Positions 32,682 to 42,055 of a DNA stretch of 64,000 bases are shown piece after piece. The stretch's first letter is position 1, and each line of letters begins with the position of its first letter. A model generated the notes under the pieces. The model was not told the DNA's origin and made no database searches. It worked only from the letters and a program-made list of their open reading frames with translations. This DNA comes from Flavobacterium denitrificans DSM 15936. GTDB taxonomy: Bacteria > Bacteroidota > Bacteroidia > Flavobacteriales > Flavobacteriaceae. The translations under genes and the position numbers were made by a program. The stretch covers positions 60,008-124,007 of the forward strand of contig NZ_AUDL01000014.1 of assembly GCF_000425445.1 (NCBI RefSeq). Reading direction: 5' to 3'.

Positions 32682-33521
32682 TCAATCTATTTCTATTAGA
32701 ACAGGTAAATGATCTGATGGATATTTTAAATCCTTCGAATCACTCAGAACTGCATGTTTTTTAATTTTAAGCTCACTATTTTTTGATACAAAAATGTAAT
32801 CGATCAATACGTTTACTGGTTTGTCATGTTTGAATGCATTGAAAGTTCCATAAGGGCCAAATGGTTTTTCTATTGAAACATCTTTGGTATCATTCATAAC
32901 TTTTTTTATTTCTAAAATTTGTTTTGTATCGGGTTCTGAATTAAAATCTCCCATTAAAAAAACAGGAAACTTTTTAGTATTCACTTCCGCAATTTTTGAC
33001 AAAACAAGTTCTACACCTTTTACTCTTGCAACTTCACCGATATGATCAAGATGAAGATTAAAAACCCAAAACGTTTTCTTTGTTTTTAGATCCTTAAAAA
33101 GTCCGTATGTACAAACTCTATTGCAAGCACCGTCCCAGCCTTTCGAGACTTGATTTGGTGTTTCAGACAACCAAAACGTATTGGATTGTTGCACTTGAAA
33201 ACGATCTTTTTTATAAAATATCGTAGCAGCTTCTCCTGTTCCATTTTCCTCTCTTCCAATTCCAAATTTGGCATAATTTGGCAAAGCCGAAGCAATGTCA
33301 ATTACCTGATTTGGCAATCCCTCCTGAATCCCGAAAATATCCGGGCTATAGAATTGCAATTGAGAAGTAAAATACTCTTTTCGATTTGGCCAAGCGTTTT
33401 CTCCATCTGAAGCAACATCCAAACGAATATTATACGTCATCATTTTCAAATTTTGACCAAAAAATGATTGACTTGTCAAAACAAGCATTACCGCTAAAAC
33501 TATTTTATTTATTGTTTTCAT
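32682..33521 (-). CDS. Secreted endonuclease/exonuclease/phosphatase-fold protein in glucan locus
   Basis: A 279-aa secreted protein (signal peptide to FFG-Q). The EEP fold motifs are clear: MTYNIRLD, GIQEGLPNQ with metal-binding Glu, HLDHIGEVAR, GDFNSEP and YPSDHLPV with the catalytic His. The fold covers nucleases, sphingomyelinases and phosphodiesterases; the substrate cannot be read from sequence. It lies in the middle of the glycosidase operon, 2 bp from a GH30 gene, suggesting a phosphate or lipid decoration on the target glycan. Confidence 0.85.
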   Translation of the reverse strand: MKTINKIVLAVMLVLTSQSFFGQNLKMMTYNIRLDVASDGENAWPNRKEYFTSQLQFYSPDIFGIQEGLPNQVIDIASALPNYAKFGIGREENGTGEAATIFYKKDRFQVQQSNTFWLSETPNQVSKGWDGACNRVCTYGLFKDLKTKKTFWVFNLHLDHIGEVARVKGVELVLSKIAEVNTKKFPVFLMGDFNSEPDTKQILEIKKVMNDTKDVSIEKPFGPYGTFNAFKHDKPVNVLIDYIFVSKNSELKIKKHAVLSDSKDLKYPSDHLPVLIEID

Positions 33522-33594
33522 ATTTAAAAAAATTTAATCTCGTAAAGCTATGTTTTCCGAGGCTTTACAAAAAATAAATCGTTTAAAAATTATG

Positions 33595-34668
33595 TTAATT
33601 ATATACTCTTACGTAATCAACTTCGAAAGTTGCGCTGGTAAAATTTGGATCTACTTTTCCACCAAAATTTCCGCCCATTGCTAAATTCAGAATCAAGAAA
33701 AAGTTGGCATTAAATGGCGTTGAACTGCTGTTTGCATAAGTGTAAAACAAATTATCATCTACATAAAATTTGATGCTTTCTGCAGTCCATTCCGCTGCAT
33801 AGACATGAAATTCTGTTGCGGAATTTGGAACCGTCGTAGTTGCTGTATCTGGCGTATTTCCAGAACGTCCAGGCGAATGCAGAGAAGAATGATTTACGTT
33901 TGGATTATTTCCAACTGACTCTAAAATATCTACTTCACCACAAGCTGGCCATGGAGCAGTATCAATATTATCACCTAACATCCAAAAGGCTGGCCAAGTT
34001 CCTCCTCCTACTGGCAATTTTGCACGAACTTCAGCACGGCCATACTTAAACGAGAACTTTCCTTTTGTAAGCATTCTTGCCGAAGTATAATGGCTTCCCA
34101 TATATTCTTCTTTGATAGCTTTTATTTTTAAAATTCCGTTTTCAATAATCACATTTTCCGGACGAGTGGTGTAATATTCTAATTCATTATTTCCCCAGCC
34201 GTCACCAGTTCCTGTATTATAACCCCATTTTGAAGTGTTCGGGGCTCCATTTACATCAAACTCATCAGCCCAAAGTATTTTTCTTGCCACAAAAACATTT
34301 ACAGAAGTTGTTGTACTGACAAACTGTGATCCGTTATAAGCTGAAACCACAATCGGGTAGTTTTTAGTTCCCGAAGCGGTAAATTCATAACTAAAATCGC
34401 CTGTCGTAATTTCTTTTAATTGATTATCAATCAAAACTTTATACGAAACAGCATTTGTAGCCGAAATAGTAAGTTTTATTTTTCCGCTTCCGTCACCATC
34501 TGGTTTAGCCACAGTTTTGCCGATAACTTCTACTTGAACAGAAAGGTTTGAAGGGCCAGTTGCAACAGGAGCATCATCTCCGCCATCATTGCCACTGCTG
34601 CAGGACAGGCAAGAAAATAACAGGGCTATTAAAAAGCTTATTTTTTTTATTAAATTATTTAATTTCAT
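33595..34668 (-). CDS. GH16 endo-beta-glucanase (laminarinase-like) lipoprotein
   Basis: A 357-aa lipoprotein (Cys23 in LSCSSG). Residues ~38-127 form an immunoglobulin/PKD-like domain; ~130-357 are a GH16 jelly roll. The catalytic E-x-D-x-x-E is GEVDILES (Glu245, Asp247, Glu250), with WPAFWMLG and WGNNELEYYT lining the cleft as in laminarinases. Likely cuts beta-1,3-linked glucan at the cell surface. Same operon as the GH30, GH5 and GH3 genes; 73 bp to the next gene downstream. Confidence 0.93.
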   Translation of the reverse strand: MKLNNLIKKISFLIALLFSCLSCSSGNDGGDDAPVATGPSNLSVQVEVIGKTVAKPDGDGSGKIKLTISATNAVSYKVLIDNQLKEITTGDFSYEFTASGTKNYPIVVSAYNGSQFVSTTTSVNVFVARKILWADEFDVNGAPNTSKWGYNTGTGDGWGNNELEYYTTRPENVIIENGILKIKAIKEEYMGSHYTSARMLTKGKFSFKYGRAEVRAKLPVGGGTWPAFWMLGDNIDTAPWPACGEVDILESVGNNPNVNHSSLHSPGRSGNTPDTATTTVPNSATEFHVYAAEWTAESIKFYVDDNLFYTYANSSSTPFNANFFLILNLAMGGNFGGKVDPNFTSATFEVDYVRVYN

Positions 34669-34706
34669 GGTTTGGTCTTTTAGTTAGTTTTTAGTTTTTT
34701 TTAAGC

Positions 34707-36449
34707 TTACTTTTTCCCTTCCGAAAAATCCAAATAATTCAAATTGAATCCTCCCTTTTCAAAAACCACTTTTATTTTATTGGTTCCCAATTCTAATTGA
34801 ACTCCAGATAAAACGACTGTTTTCCATTTGTCATTTCCTCCAGTTGCAGGAAGCGCAATTGGTTCCGATTTTTTTCCATTTGCAGTTTCAAAATGAAGTT
34901 TTCCTTCTGATTTTTCACTTGAATAACGAATCGCTACTTTGTATGTATTTTGTTTTTTAACTTCAGATGTAAATTGTAACCACTCACCGTCTTCGATAAA
35001 AGAAACCTGATAACCATTTGATCCGGCATCTTTGCAAGGCAAAATATCAACACCATCATTTCGCATCGTATTTCCTTTATTCCACTCATCAAAATTTCCG
35101 GTTTCAACTCTATAGTTTATAAAATCCTTATCTGAATATGCGTACTCGTTTGTTCCAAGATCATATTGCGATGCCACAATTTTCCCTGGAATTACATTCT
35201 TTTTATATGGTTTTGTTTCGTTTGTTTGTACTTGTCTGAACATTGCATCTATTACATCTGGCTTAACTGTTACGTTTTGCATTTTGTAATTATCAGCCAT
35301 TTTCATTAAAGCCTTTTTTGCAAATTCTGGAGTTGGTTTCTGTCCTCCGTCTTTCCAATATTTCAACAAAACATCATATTCAGGAATTTTTGTTACTGAC
35401 GTTACTCCAGCAATATTTTCGATTTTTTTCATTGGCCAAAAAGCCCATCCAATATTGTTGCTTTCTACTAAAGTCAATACGTCTTTGAACCAAACATTAG
35501 AATTTTCTCCACTTTCACCTAACCAAATTGGCACATTGTATTGTTTTCTGTAATCCAACATTTTTTGGATTGAAGCTACCGTGTTGTAGTTCCAATATTT
35601 ATGAAAACTCAACGCCATGTTTTCATCCCATAAAGGAAAAATTCCGTTGTAATTATTTCCCCAGCAATTTCCTTCAATAATTACCATGTGATTTGGATCA
35701 ACCTCACGAATGGCTTTTGTTACGGCAACCATCAAATCTCTTAAAGGTCCGTTTGAGTTTTCATCACAGCCATTTTTATTGCTTCCAGTAAAATTCCAAT
35801 TGGGCTCATTGATAATGTCGTAAGCACCAATCCATTGATTGTCTCTGTAACGAGAAGCCAGCTTTTTCCATAAAGCAATCATTTTTTTCTGATTGGCTTC
35901 ACTATTCCAAAGGGAGGGTTTTGTGGTATCGTAATCTGAAATTGCTGCGTCATTTCCTTGTCCTCCAGGTGCTGCGTGCAAATCTAAAATCAGGTACATT
36001 TTATTCTCGGCACACCATTTCAACAAATTGTCGGTCATGGTGAAACCTTCTTCAATCCAAGTTATTTCACCATTTTTTTCTTCTTGAATAGATGGTGTAT
36101 ACAAATTATAATGCATTGGAAGACGAACAGAATTGAATCCCCATTTTGCCAATGAATCAATATCACGTTTTGTTATTCCGTTTGCTTTATAAGCCGCATA
36201 AAATTCCTTCGTTCCTTGTTCTCCAACAACTTCCTGAATTTTTTGTTTGATTTGATATTGCGGACTTGCGAATGGCTGTGTCTGCAACATATAGCCTTCC
36301 TGAACCATCCAGCCCCCTAAACCAAGACCTCTCAAGATTATATTTTTGCCGTTTCCGTCAACGATATTTTGTCCGTCTCGATGTAAAAACCCTTGTCCGA
36401 ATGAAGCAACAGATAACAAAAGCTGTGTTGCTATAATTAATTTTTTCAT
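34707..36449 (-). CDS. GH5 glucanase with C-terminal CBM6-like module
   Basis: A 580-aa secreted enzyme with a non-lipidated signal peptide (SVASFGQ). GH5 barrel with LRGLGLGGWMV, acid/base Glu215 in DIINEP and nucleophile Glu312 in WLGESG. The C-terminal ~150 residues (from about 430; KDAGSNGYQVSFIEDGEWLQF, NKIKVVFEKGGFNLNYLDF) are a CBM6-type beta-sandwich. The barrel resembles exo-beta-1,3-glucanases of GH5. Mid-operon. Confidence 0.9.
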   Translation of the reverse strand: MKKLIIATQLLLSVASFGQGFLHRDGQNIVDGNGKNIILRGLGLGGWMVQEGYMLQTQPFASPQYQIKQKIQEVVGEQGTKEFYAAYKANGITKRDIDSLAKWGFNSVRLPMHYNLYTPSIQEEKNGEITWIEEGFTMTDNLLKWCAENKMYLILDLHAAPGGQGNDAAISDYDTTKPSLWNSEANQKKMIALWKKLASRYRDNQWIGAYDIINEPNWNFTGSNKNGCDENSNGPLRDLMVAVTKAIREVDPNHMVIIEGNCWGNNYNGIFPLWDENMALSFHKYWNYNTVASIQKMLDYRKQYNVPIWLGESGENSNVWFKDVLTLVESNNIGWAFWPMKKIENIAGVTSVTKIPEYDVLLKYWKDGGQKPTPEFAKKALMKMADNYKMQNVTVKPDVIDAMFRQVQTNETKPYKKNVIPGKIVASQYDLGTNEYAYSDKDFINYRVETGNFDEWNKGNTMRNDGVDILPCKDAGSNGYQVSFIEDGEWLQFTSEVKKQNTYKVAIRYSSEKSEGKLHFETANGKKSEPIALPATGGNDKWKTVVLSGVQLELGTNKIKVVFEKGGFNLNYLDFSEGKK

Positions 36450-36489
36450 TCTGAAAACTTATTTATTTTCTGTTCAAAATTGTTGTTTC

Positions 36490-37968
36490 TTATTTCCAAG
36501 TATAAGTTCCTACTGCTCCAGCATCTAATGAAGTTGTAACCCACTTGTCATTGAATTTGATATTGAAGATTTCATTTGTTGCTCCATCATTTTCAACAAT
36601 CAATACTTTTGTTCCTGTTGGTGTAACAAAAGCAGCATTTTGAAGGTTTCCGCTTATATTGCTTCCGATTCTAGTAGAACCCGCTGGAACAAATTTTGAA
36701 GCATGAGCAATAATATAATAAGCAACATTGCGCTGGAAATTTTCACTTGTAGTTACTGTTAGAGCACCTTTGCACATTGTGCAACCGCCACTTGTATGAG
36801 GCTCAAATGATCCGTTGTTTGCAAGATTCCATTCTAATGCATTACGGCTATAATTTCTGACCGAGCCAATAATCACATTGCGCACATGCCATTTTAAATC
36901 ACCTCCAAAATCACCTGCTGAAGAAGTCCATTGTTCTGTGAAGTACACATTTTTAGTCGGATACGAATTATAAACATTTGTAAGTGCGCTGATATCTCCT
37001 GCATATAAATGAAAAGCCGATCCATCTACGAAAGGAAATGCATCAGCATCTGCTAAAATAGATTTTGGATAATTTGGATTATCACAATTGTGATCGTAGG
37101 CAATGATTTTTGTTTTGATTCCAGCAGCTTTGAACGCAGGACCTAAATTTGTTTTTATAAAAGTTGCCTGATCTACTGCAGACATATACATACTTGGATT
37201 ATTACCGTCATGCAACGGCTCGTTTTGCGGTGTTACGGCATCAATTGTAATTCCTTCAGCTTTCATTTGCTGAATGTATTTCACAAAATATTTTGCATAA
37301 ACATCATAATATTTAGGTTGCAATTTTCCCCCAATAAAACTGTCTTTATCTTTCATCCAAAGTGGAGCCGACCACGGAGTTGCCAAAATCATAATTTTAG
37401 GATTGATTGCCAAAATCTCTTTTAAAAGAGCAATTACGCCCGCTTTGTCTTTATCTAAACTAAATTTTGCAAGATCTAAGTCGGTATCGCCAGTTGGAAG
37501 ATCATTATAAGTAAAAGGCGCCGCGTTCAAATCTGATGCTCCTATACTAATTCTTAAATAGCTAATTCCAATTGAATTTTCGCCTGAACCAAATAATTCT
37601 TGCAAAAGAGCGCTCTTTTTAGCAGGAGTCAACTGGTTGATTACATCTGCGCTTCCGCCTGTAAGCGTGTACCCAAAACCATCGATTGTTTGGTATTTCT
37701 GACTTTCACTAACTTCGATATTAGCATAAGTATTTACAGTGGTTCCAAATCCTAAAGTTCCCGTTTGTTTGGCCAAAAGAACACTTTGATCGCCTTTTGT
37801 CAACCAGAAATCGACATCATTTGTCACTACGACTGGCGGTGTAACAACTGGTGGCGTAACTACAGGTCCTGGGTCTGTTGCATCGTTTGATGATGAGCAC
37901 TTTACTTGAGTAAATACTGTCAAAGCAAGAAATAATGCTTTTATAGTGGTTTTAAAATTTAAGTTCAT
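36490..37968 (-). CDS. GH30 glucanase lipoprotein (pair A paralogue)
   Basis: A 492-aa lipoprotein (Cys24 in QVKCSSS) with a Pro/Val/Thr linker (VVTPPVVTPPVVV, residues 36-48) that would hold the enzyme away from the membrane. GH30 acid/base Glu250 in VTPQNEP and nucleophile Glu345 in VYFTEQW. Paralogue of the protein at 31255-32679, sharing the Cys pair GGCTMCKGAL. The longer linker and N-terminal extension suggest a cell-surface endo-enzyme, its shorter twin being periplasmic; this division is inferred. Confidence 0.92.
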   Translation of the reverse strand: MNLNFKTTIKALFLALTVFTQVKCSSSNDATDPGPVVTPPVVTPPVVVTNDVDFWLTKGDQSVLLAKQTGTLGFGTTVNTYANIEVSESQKYQTIDGFGYTLTGGSADVINQLTPAKKSALLQELFGSGENSIGISYLRISIGASDLNAAPFTYNDLPTGDTDLDLAKFSLDKDKAGVIALLKEILAINPKIMILATPWSAPLWMKDKDSFIGGKLQPKYYDVYAKYFVKYIQQMKAEGITIDAVTPQNEPLHDGNNPSMYMSAVDQATFIKTNLGPAFKAAGIKTKIIAYDHNCDNPNYPKSILADADAFPFVDGSAFHLYAGDISALTNVYNSYPTKNVYFTEQWTSSAGDFGGDLKWHVRNVIIGSVRNYSRNALEWNLANNGSFEPHTSGGCTMCKGALTVTTSENFQRNVAYYIIAHASKFVPAGSTRIGSNISGNLQNAAFVTPTGTKVLIVENDGATNEIFNIKFNDKWVTTSLDAGAVGTYTWK

Positions 37969-37998
37969 TTTTATAGTTTTTTTTAGTTAACTGCACGG

Positions 37999-39465
37999 CT
38001 AATAGACAATTGTCTGGATAGCGTGTGCCGGAATAGTAATAGTAGTTTTTAAAGTGCCTGTGGTCAAATTATATGCAACATCTTTATCGGATTGATTCAT
38101 GACAATAGTGGCAATTTTTCCATCGCTATTTTTAAACGACGTGCTTAAAAGGGTTTTATCACTAATGGTCTGAGTTATGCGTTTTGCATTTGCATGAATG
38201 AATTTTGAAAAATGCCCAATATAATAATACATCGGCGTATAGATTAATTCATCTTTTACAAGATCGGCATGGATTGGTGCGAAGCAAAAATTGTTAACAT
38301 GATTTGGCCCTCCGTTTTGATCTAGAAGAATGTTCCAATCGGTCCAACCAACTGTTCCGTTATTAAAATCATTTATCATGTTAAGACCATAACGCTCAGC
38401 ATTTCCCCAAAATTGAAATCTTGATGCATCGAATTTTTCGACACAGCCTTCTGTAAACAAAAGTCCTTTATCTGGAAAAGCTTTATGAACAACACCAACC
38501 GATTCAAATCTTGGTGGGCCACCGCTCCAAGTCTCGTACCAGTGGAATCCAATTCCCCATGCAAATTTTGAAACATCAGGATCTGAAAAAACGAGATTTG
38601 CTCTTTTTTCTAGCATTTCACCTCGGTTGTGATCCCAAATAATTACGTTTTTTGAAGCAAGTCCTTCTTTGTGTAATGTTGGTCCTAGATAATTCTTCAA
38701 GAAATCTCTCTCGGCTTCAGGCGTATAAATGCAAGATTCCCATCTTTGCTTTGCCATTGGCTCATTTTGAATGGTTAATCCCCAAATTGGAATACCTTCT
38801 TTTTCATATTCTCTAATAAATTTCACATAATAATTAGCCCAAGATTGTGCATACTCTGGCAACAAAACGCCGCCGTGCAAAATATCATTATTGTCTTTCA
38901 TGAAAGCTGGGGGACTCCACGGACTGACAAATAAAGTTAATTTCCCGCCGGCTGTTTTAATTGCTTTTTTAAGAAGTGGAATTCTGTATTTTCGATCGTG
39001 GTCAATATTGAAGGTTTTCAATTCTTTATCACCTTCAGCAATATAAGTATAACTGCCGCTGCTAAAATCACAGCTATGTATGTTGGTTCTGGTTAATGAA
39101 TAACCAATTCCTTTGTTTTTGTCGTAGTAAGCGTTTAGAAATTCCTGTTGTTTTTTTGGAGATAATTTAGCGAACACTTCAGCACTTGCATCAGTAATTG
39201 CACCTCCAATTCCAAGGAAAGTCTGATCTGTTTGTTCAGTATTTACATTAATAGATACTGTTGAATTTGTTTGTTGTGTGTTGTTTGAAATGAAATTATT
39301 TGATAGTGACAATTTCAGATTGGTATTTTCGGCGCTAGTATAAACCTCTATTTTTTTATTTGATATGGAACCAGAAACCACAGAAGCATCTGCAATTTTT
39401 GATGAATTACAACTTAATTGCAATAATAATATTGGAGTGATTAATATGCTGCTTATGGCTTTCAT
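37999..39465 (-). CDS. GH30 glycosidase lipoprotein (pair B)
   Basis: A 488-aa lipoprotein (Cys19 in LQLSCNS). GH30 with acid/base Glu235 in TIQNEP and nucleophile Glu339 in LLFTEGC. Strongly similar to the next gene (39558-41009) and only distantly to pair A: shares GIGGAITDASAE, NAYYDKNKGIGYSL, WTDWNILLDQNGGPNHV. Pair B resembles the glucosylceramidase-like GH30 branch. Separated from its twin by a terminator-like hairpin at 39505-39539. Confidence 0.92.
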   Translation of the reverse strand: MKAISSILITPILLLQLSCNSSKIADASVVSGSISNKKIEVYTSAENTNLKLSLSNNFISNNTQQTNSTVSINVNTEQTDQTFLGIGGAITDASAEVFAKLSPKKQQEFLNAYYDKNKGIGYSLTRTNIHSCDFSSGSYTYIAEGDKELKTFNIDHDRKYRIPLLKKAIKTAGGKLTLFVSPWSPPAFMKDNNDILHGGVLLPEYAQSWANYYVKFIREYEKEGIPIWGLTIQNEPMAKQRWESCIYTPEAERDFLKNYLGPTLHKEGLASKNVIIWDHNRGEMLEKRANLVFSDPDVSKFAWGIGFHWYETWSGGPPRFESVGVVHKAFPDKGLLFTEGCVEKFDASRFQFWGNAERYGLNMINDFNNGTVGWTDWNILLDQNGGPNHVNNFCFAPIHADLVKDELIYTPMYYYIGHFSKFIHANAKRITQTISDKTLLSTSFKNSDGKIATIVMNQSDKDVAYNLTTGTLKTTITIPAHAIQTIVY

Positions 39466-39504
39466 TGTACTTTCAAAAAAAAACGAATTAATTAAAAAGT
39501 AAAT

Positions 39505-39539
39505 TGAGGGTTAATATGGATGATTCAGATCAACCCTCA
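39505..39539 (-). terminator. Hairpin between the pair B GH30 genes
   Basis: TGAGGGTT (39505-39512) pairs with AACCCTCA (39532-39539); a modest T-rich tail follows on the minus strand. Probably partial termination within the operon. Confidence 0.6.
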
Positions 39540-39557
39540 TTATTTACAAATAAAATA

Positions 39558-41009
39558 TTAATATACAAGCGTTTGGATTGCGTGCGCAGGTATCTTAACT
39601 ACAGTCTTTTCAGCAGCTATAATTAAGTTATAGGTAATCTCTTTATCTGATTGATTCATGACAATTGTTGCCATTGTACCATCAGTATTTAAAAATGAAG
39701 TACTCAATAACGCACTTCTGCTTACTGCAGTACTAACGCGAACTGCATTTAGGCGAATGAATTTTGAAAAATGTCCTATGTAATAATATGATGGCGTATA
39801 GATCAACTCGCCTGTTGTTGTATCAGCGTGAATTGGAGCAAAACAAAAATTACCAACATGATTAGGCCCTCCGTTTTGATCTAATAGAATATTCCAATCT
39901 GTCCATCCAGCAGTTCCGTTGTTAAAATCGTTGATCATTGAAATACCATATCGTTCACCATTTGCCCAAAATTGATATTTTTTAGCATCAAATTTTTCAA
40001 CACAACCTTCAGTAAACAAAAGACCTTTGTTAGGATAAGCCTCATTTACTTTTCCAACATTATCAAACATTGACGCTCCTCCAGACCAGTTTTCATACCA
40101 GTGAAAACCCATTCCCCATACATATTTTGAAGCTTCAGGATCAGAATAAATTACATTGGCTCTGTAATTCATCAAATCACGATTGTGATCCCATGCAATG
40201 ATTTTTACATCACCCAATTTTTCTTTTTTCAAAGTTGGTCCAAGGAAATTTTTAATAAAATCTCTTTCAGCTTCGGCAGTATAAATACATGATTCCCAAG
40301 TTTGAACTGCCATTGGCTCATTTTGAGTTGAAGTTCCCCAAATTGGAATTCCTTCTTTCTCATAAGCTTTTATGAATTTTGCGTAAAAATTTGCCCAAGT
40401 CTGATAGTATTCTGGCAATAAGGTTCCGCCTTTAAGTACATTTTTGTTGTCTTTCATGAAAGCATTTGGCGACCACGGAGCAACATAAGTCGTTAATTTT
40501 CCACCTGCTGTCTGAATAGCTTGTTTGATTAACGGAATACGGAATTGCCTGTCGTGATCAATAGAAAAGGTTTTCAAATCCTTATCGCCTTCTTCGATAT
40601 AAGAATAACTTCCACTGCTAAAATCAGAACTTTGAATCGTTGTTCTTAGCAAAGAATAGCCAATTCCTTTATTTTTATCGTAGTATGCATTCAAGAATTC
40701 TGTTTGCTTTTCCTTTGAAAGCTTAGCAAAAATTTCGGCACTTGCATCTGTAATAGCGCCACCAATACCCATAAAAGTCTGAAACTTTTTTGTTGGTTCT
40801 ACAAAAACAGAAGATTCTACTTCAAGAGGCTGTTTGGCTGCTGAAAAAGTTAAATTGTCAGTAGAGGTTAATCTTAAATTAGAATTCTCTGCTGTCGTAT
40901 ATACGGTTACTTTTTTCCCGTTGGTTGTAAATTCTTTTTTTGCTTTAGGCTGGGCAAAAGCAGCCACTGAAAACAAAAAACATAGAATTTTTAAACTGTT
41001 ATTTTTCAT
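39558..41009 (-). CDS. GH30 glycosidase (pair B paralogue, non-lipidated)
   Basis: A 483-aa enzyme with an ordinary signal peptide (VAAFAQ), so soluble in the periplasm or secreted, unlike its lipoprotein twin. Acid/base Glu231 in STQNEP; nucleophile Glu334 in LLFTEGC. Conserved segments match 37999-39465 along the full length, indicating tandem duplication. First glycosidase gene after the susCD-lipoprotein block, behind a strong terminator. Confidence 0.93.
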   Translation of the reverse strand: MKNNSLKILCFLFSVAAFAQPKAKKEFTTNGKKVTVYTTAENSNLRLTSTDNLTFSAAKQPLEVESSVFVEPTKKFQTFMGIGGAITDASAEIFAKLSKEKQTEFLNAYYDKNKGIGYSLLRTTIQSSDFSSGSYSYIEEGDKDLKTFSIDHDRQFRIPLIKQAIQTAGGKLTTYVAPWSPNAFMKDNKNVLKGGTLLPEYYQTWANFYAKFIKAYEKEGIPIWGTSTQNEPMAVQTWESCIYTAEAERDFIKNFLGPTLKKEKLGDVKIIAWDHNRDLMNYRANVIYSDPEASKYVWGMGFHWYENWSGGASMFDNVGKVNEAYPNKGLLFTEGCVEKFDAKKYQFWANGERYGISMINDFNNGTAGWTDWNILLDQNGGPNHVGNFCFAPIHADTTTGELIYTPSYYYIGHFSKFIRLNAVRVSTAVSRSALLSTSFLNTDGTMATIVMNQSDKEITYNLIIAAEKTVVKIPAHAIQTLVY

Positions 41010-41084
41010 TCTTTCCTTAATTATATTAATTCTATATACAAGTTCTCAGAAACTCATTTCTGACAGCTTAAGGAAGGATTTAAA

Positions 41085-41119
41085 AAATAGCCCATACTCA
41101 TAACGATTATGGGCTATTT
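41085..41119 (-). terminator. Terminator after surface lipoprotein gene, inside the glucan locus
   Basis: AAATAGCCCATA (41085-41096) pairs perfectly with TATGGGCTATTT (41108-41119), followed on the minus strand by a T-rich tail. Separates susC-susD-lipoprotein from the glycosidase genes. Confidence 0.85.
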
Positions 41120-41150
41120 ACAACCAAACTTAAACTTAACTTAATCTTTA

Positions 41151-42029
41151 TTATTTTCCTCTGAACTCGATTTTAGTAACCGTAATTCCGTCTTTAGTAA
41201 ATGTGTTACCTCCAGATCTAATCACTAAATAGATTTTTCCTGTTTCAGAAAATTTAACTGTATTTGAAACTGTACCAGTTGCATCATTTTTTACACATCC
41301 AACAGAAGATAGTTTTCCAGAAAACTTAGCTTTAGCACACCCGTCCCAAGTACTTAGTCCCATTACTTTATTATCTTTATATTCAACTCCTGATTTAGGA
41401 ACTGTTTTTCCAGCATAAACTTCAAACCAAGTTTCATCAGATCCGCTAGGGCAAGAAACCAACATATCAATCGTGTATTCTTTATCTTTTACAACATCGA
41501 TTGCTTGGTAAATTCCTTCTTGAGCCCATCCTCCTGGAGAATGAATAGTAGCACTACTATTAGCGTAAGACCAGAAAGCTGCTCCTGTAGAACTTAAATT
41601 TAAAACAGTCCATTTAGCTTGATCTGCAGCAGTAGCAAAAGTTCCACCTTGAACCAAGTTTCCTTTTGCAGGATCTGTAGTTGCAACAACTAGTTGTGAA
41701 GTCGCTTTTCCTGTTGCTCCTCCAGCACCAATAGCTGTATGCGTAATTGTGTAAGTACCTGCATCTGGAAGAACAATAGTTTGTGTCATTTTACCTGGAA
41801 AATCACCATCGCCAGTATTCCATTTTGACGAAATAACACCTTTAGGCTGTGCAGTCAAAAGATATGTATTTACCGCTCCAGCCACTGGAGCTACAGTAAA
41901 TGAAGCATCAACACTAGCCGCTGTTAAACCATTTCCATCTCCAGCATCTTCTTCACAGCTTGTTAGCGAACCTAATGCTATTGCAAGCATTAGGTAAGCA
42001 CTTCTTTTTAAAATTATATTTAGGTTCAT
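41151..42029 (-). CDS. SusE/SGBP-like surface lipoprotein with PKD-type and C-terminal binding domains
   Basis: A 292-aa lipoprotein (LGSLTSCEED, acidic residues after the lipid Cys typical of the surface-export signal). Residues ~40-115 look like a PKD/Ig domain (ISSKWNTGDGDFPGKMTQTIVLPDAGTYTITHTA). The C-terminal half (~125-290) is a jelly-roll like a carbohydrate-binding module (GGTFATAADQAKWTVLN, EYTIDMLVSCPSG). Encoded directly after susD, the usual place of surface glycan-binding proteins. Confidence 0.8.
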   Translation of the reverse strand: MNLNIILKRSAYLMLAIALGSLTSCEEDAGDGNGLTAASVDASFTVAPVAGAVNTYLLTAQPKGVISSKWNTGDGDFPGKMTQTIVLPDAGTYTITHTAIGAGGATGKATSQLVVATTDPAKGNLVQGGTFATAADQAKWTVLNLSSTGAAFWSYANSSATIHSPGGWAQEGIYQAIDVVKDKEYTIDMLVSCPSGSDETWFEVYAGKTVPKSGVEYKDNKVMGLSTWDGCAKAKFSGKLSSVGCVKNDATGTVSNTVKFSETGKIYLVIRSGGNTFTKDGITVTKIEFRGK

Positions 42030-42055
42030 TTTTTTGCGTATTTGGTTAGTTAGTT

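Noticed and set aside
32680..32685. TTG start two codons before the GH30 ATG
   Set aside because: The ATG at 32679 gives a normal lipoprotein signal peptide.
29012..41009. Type IX secretion sorting domains on the glycosidases
   Set aside because: The C-termini end directly after catalytic or binding modules with no CTD signature; only PorU shows one.
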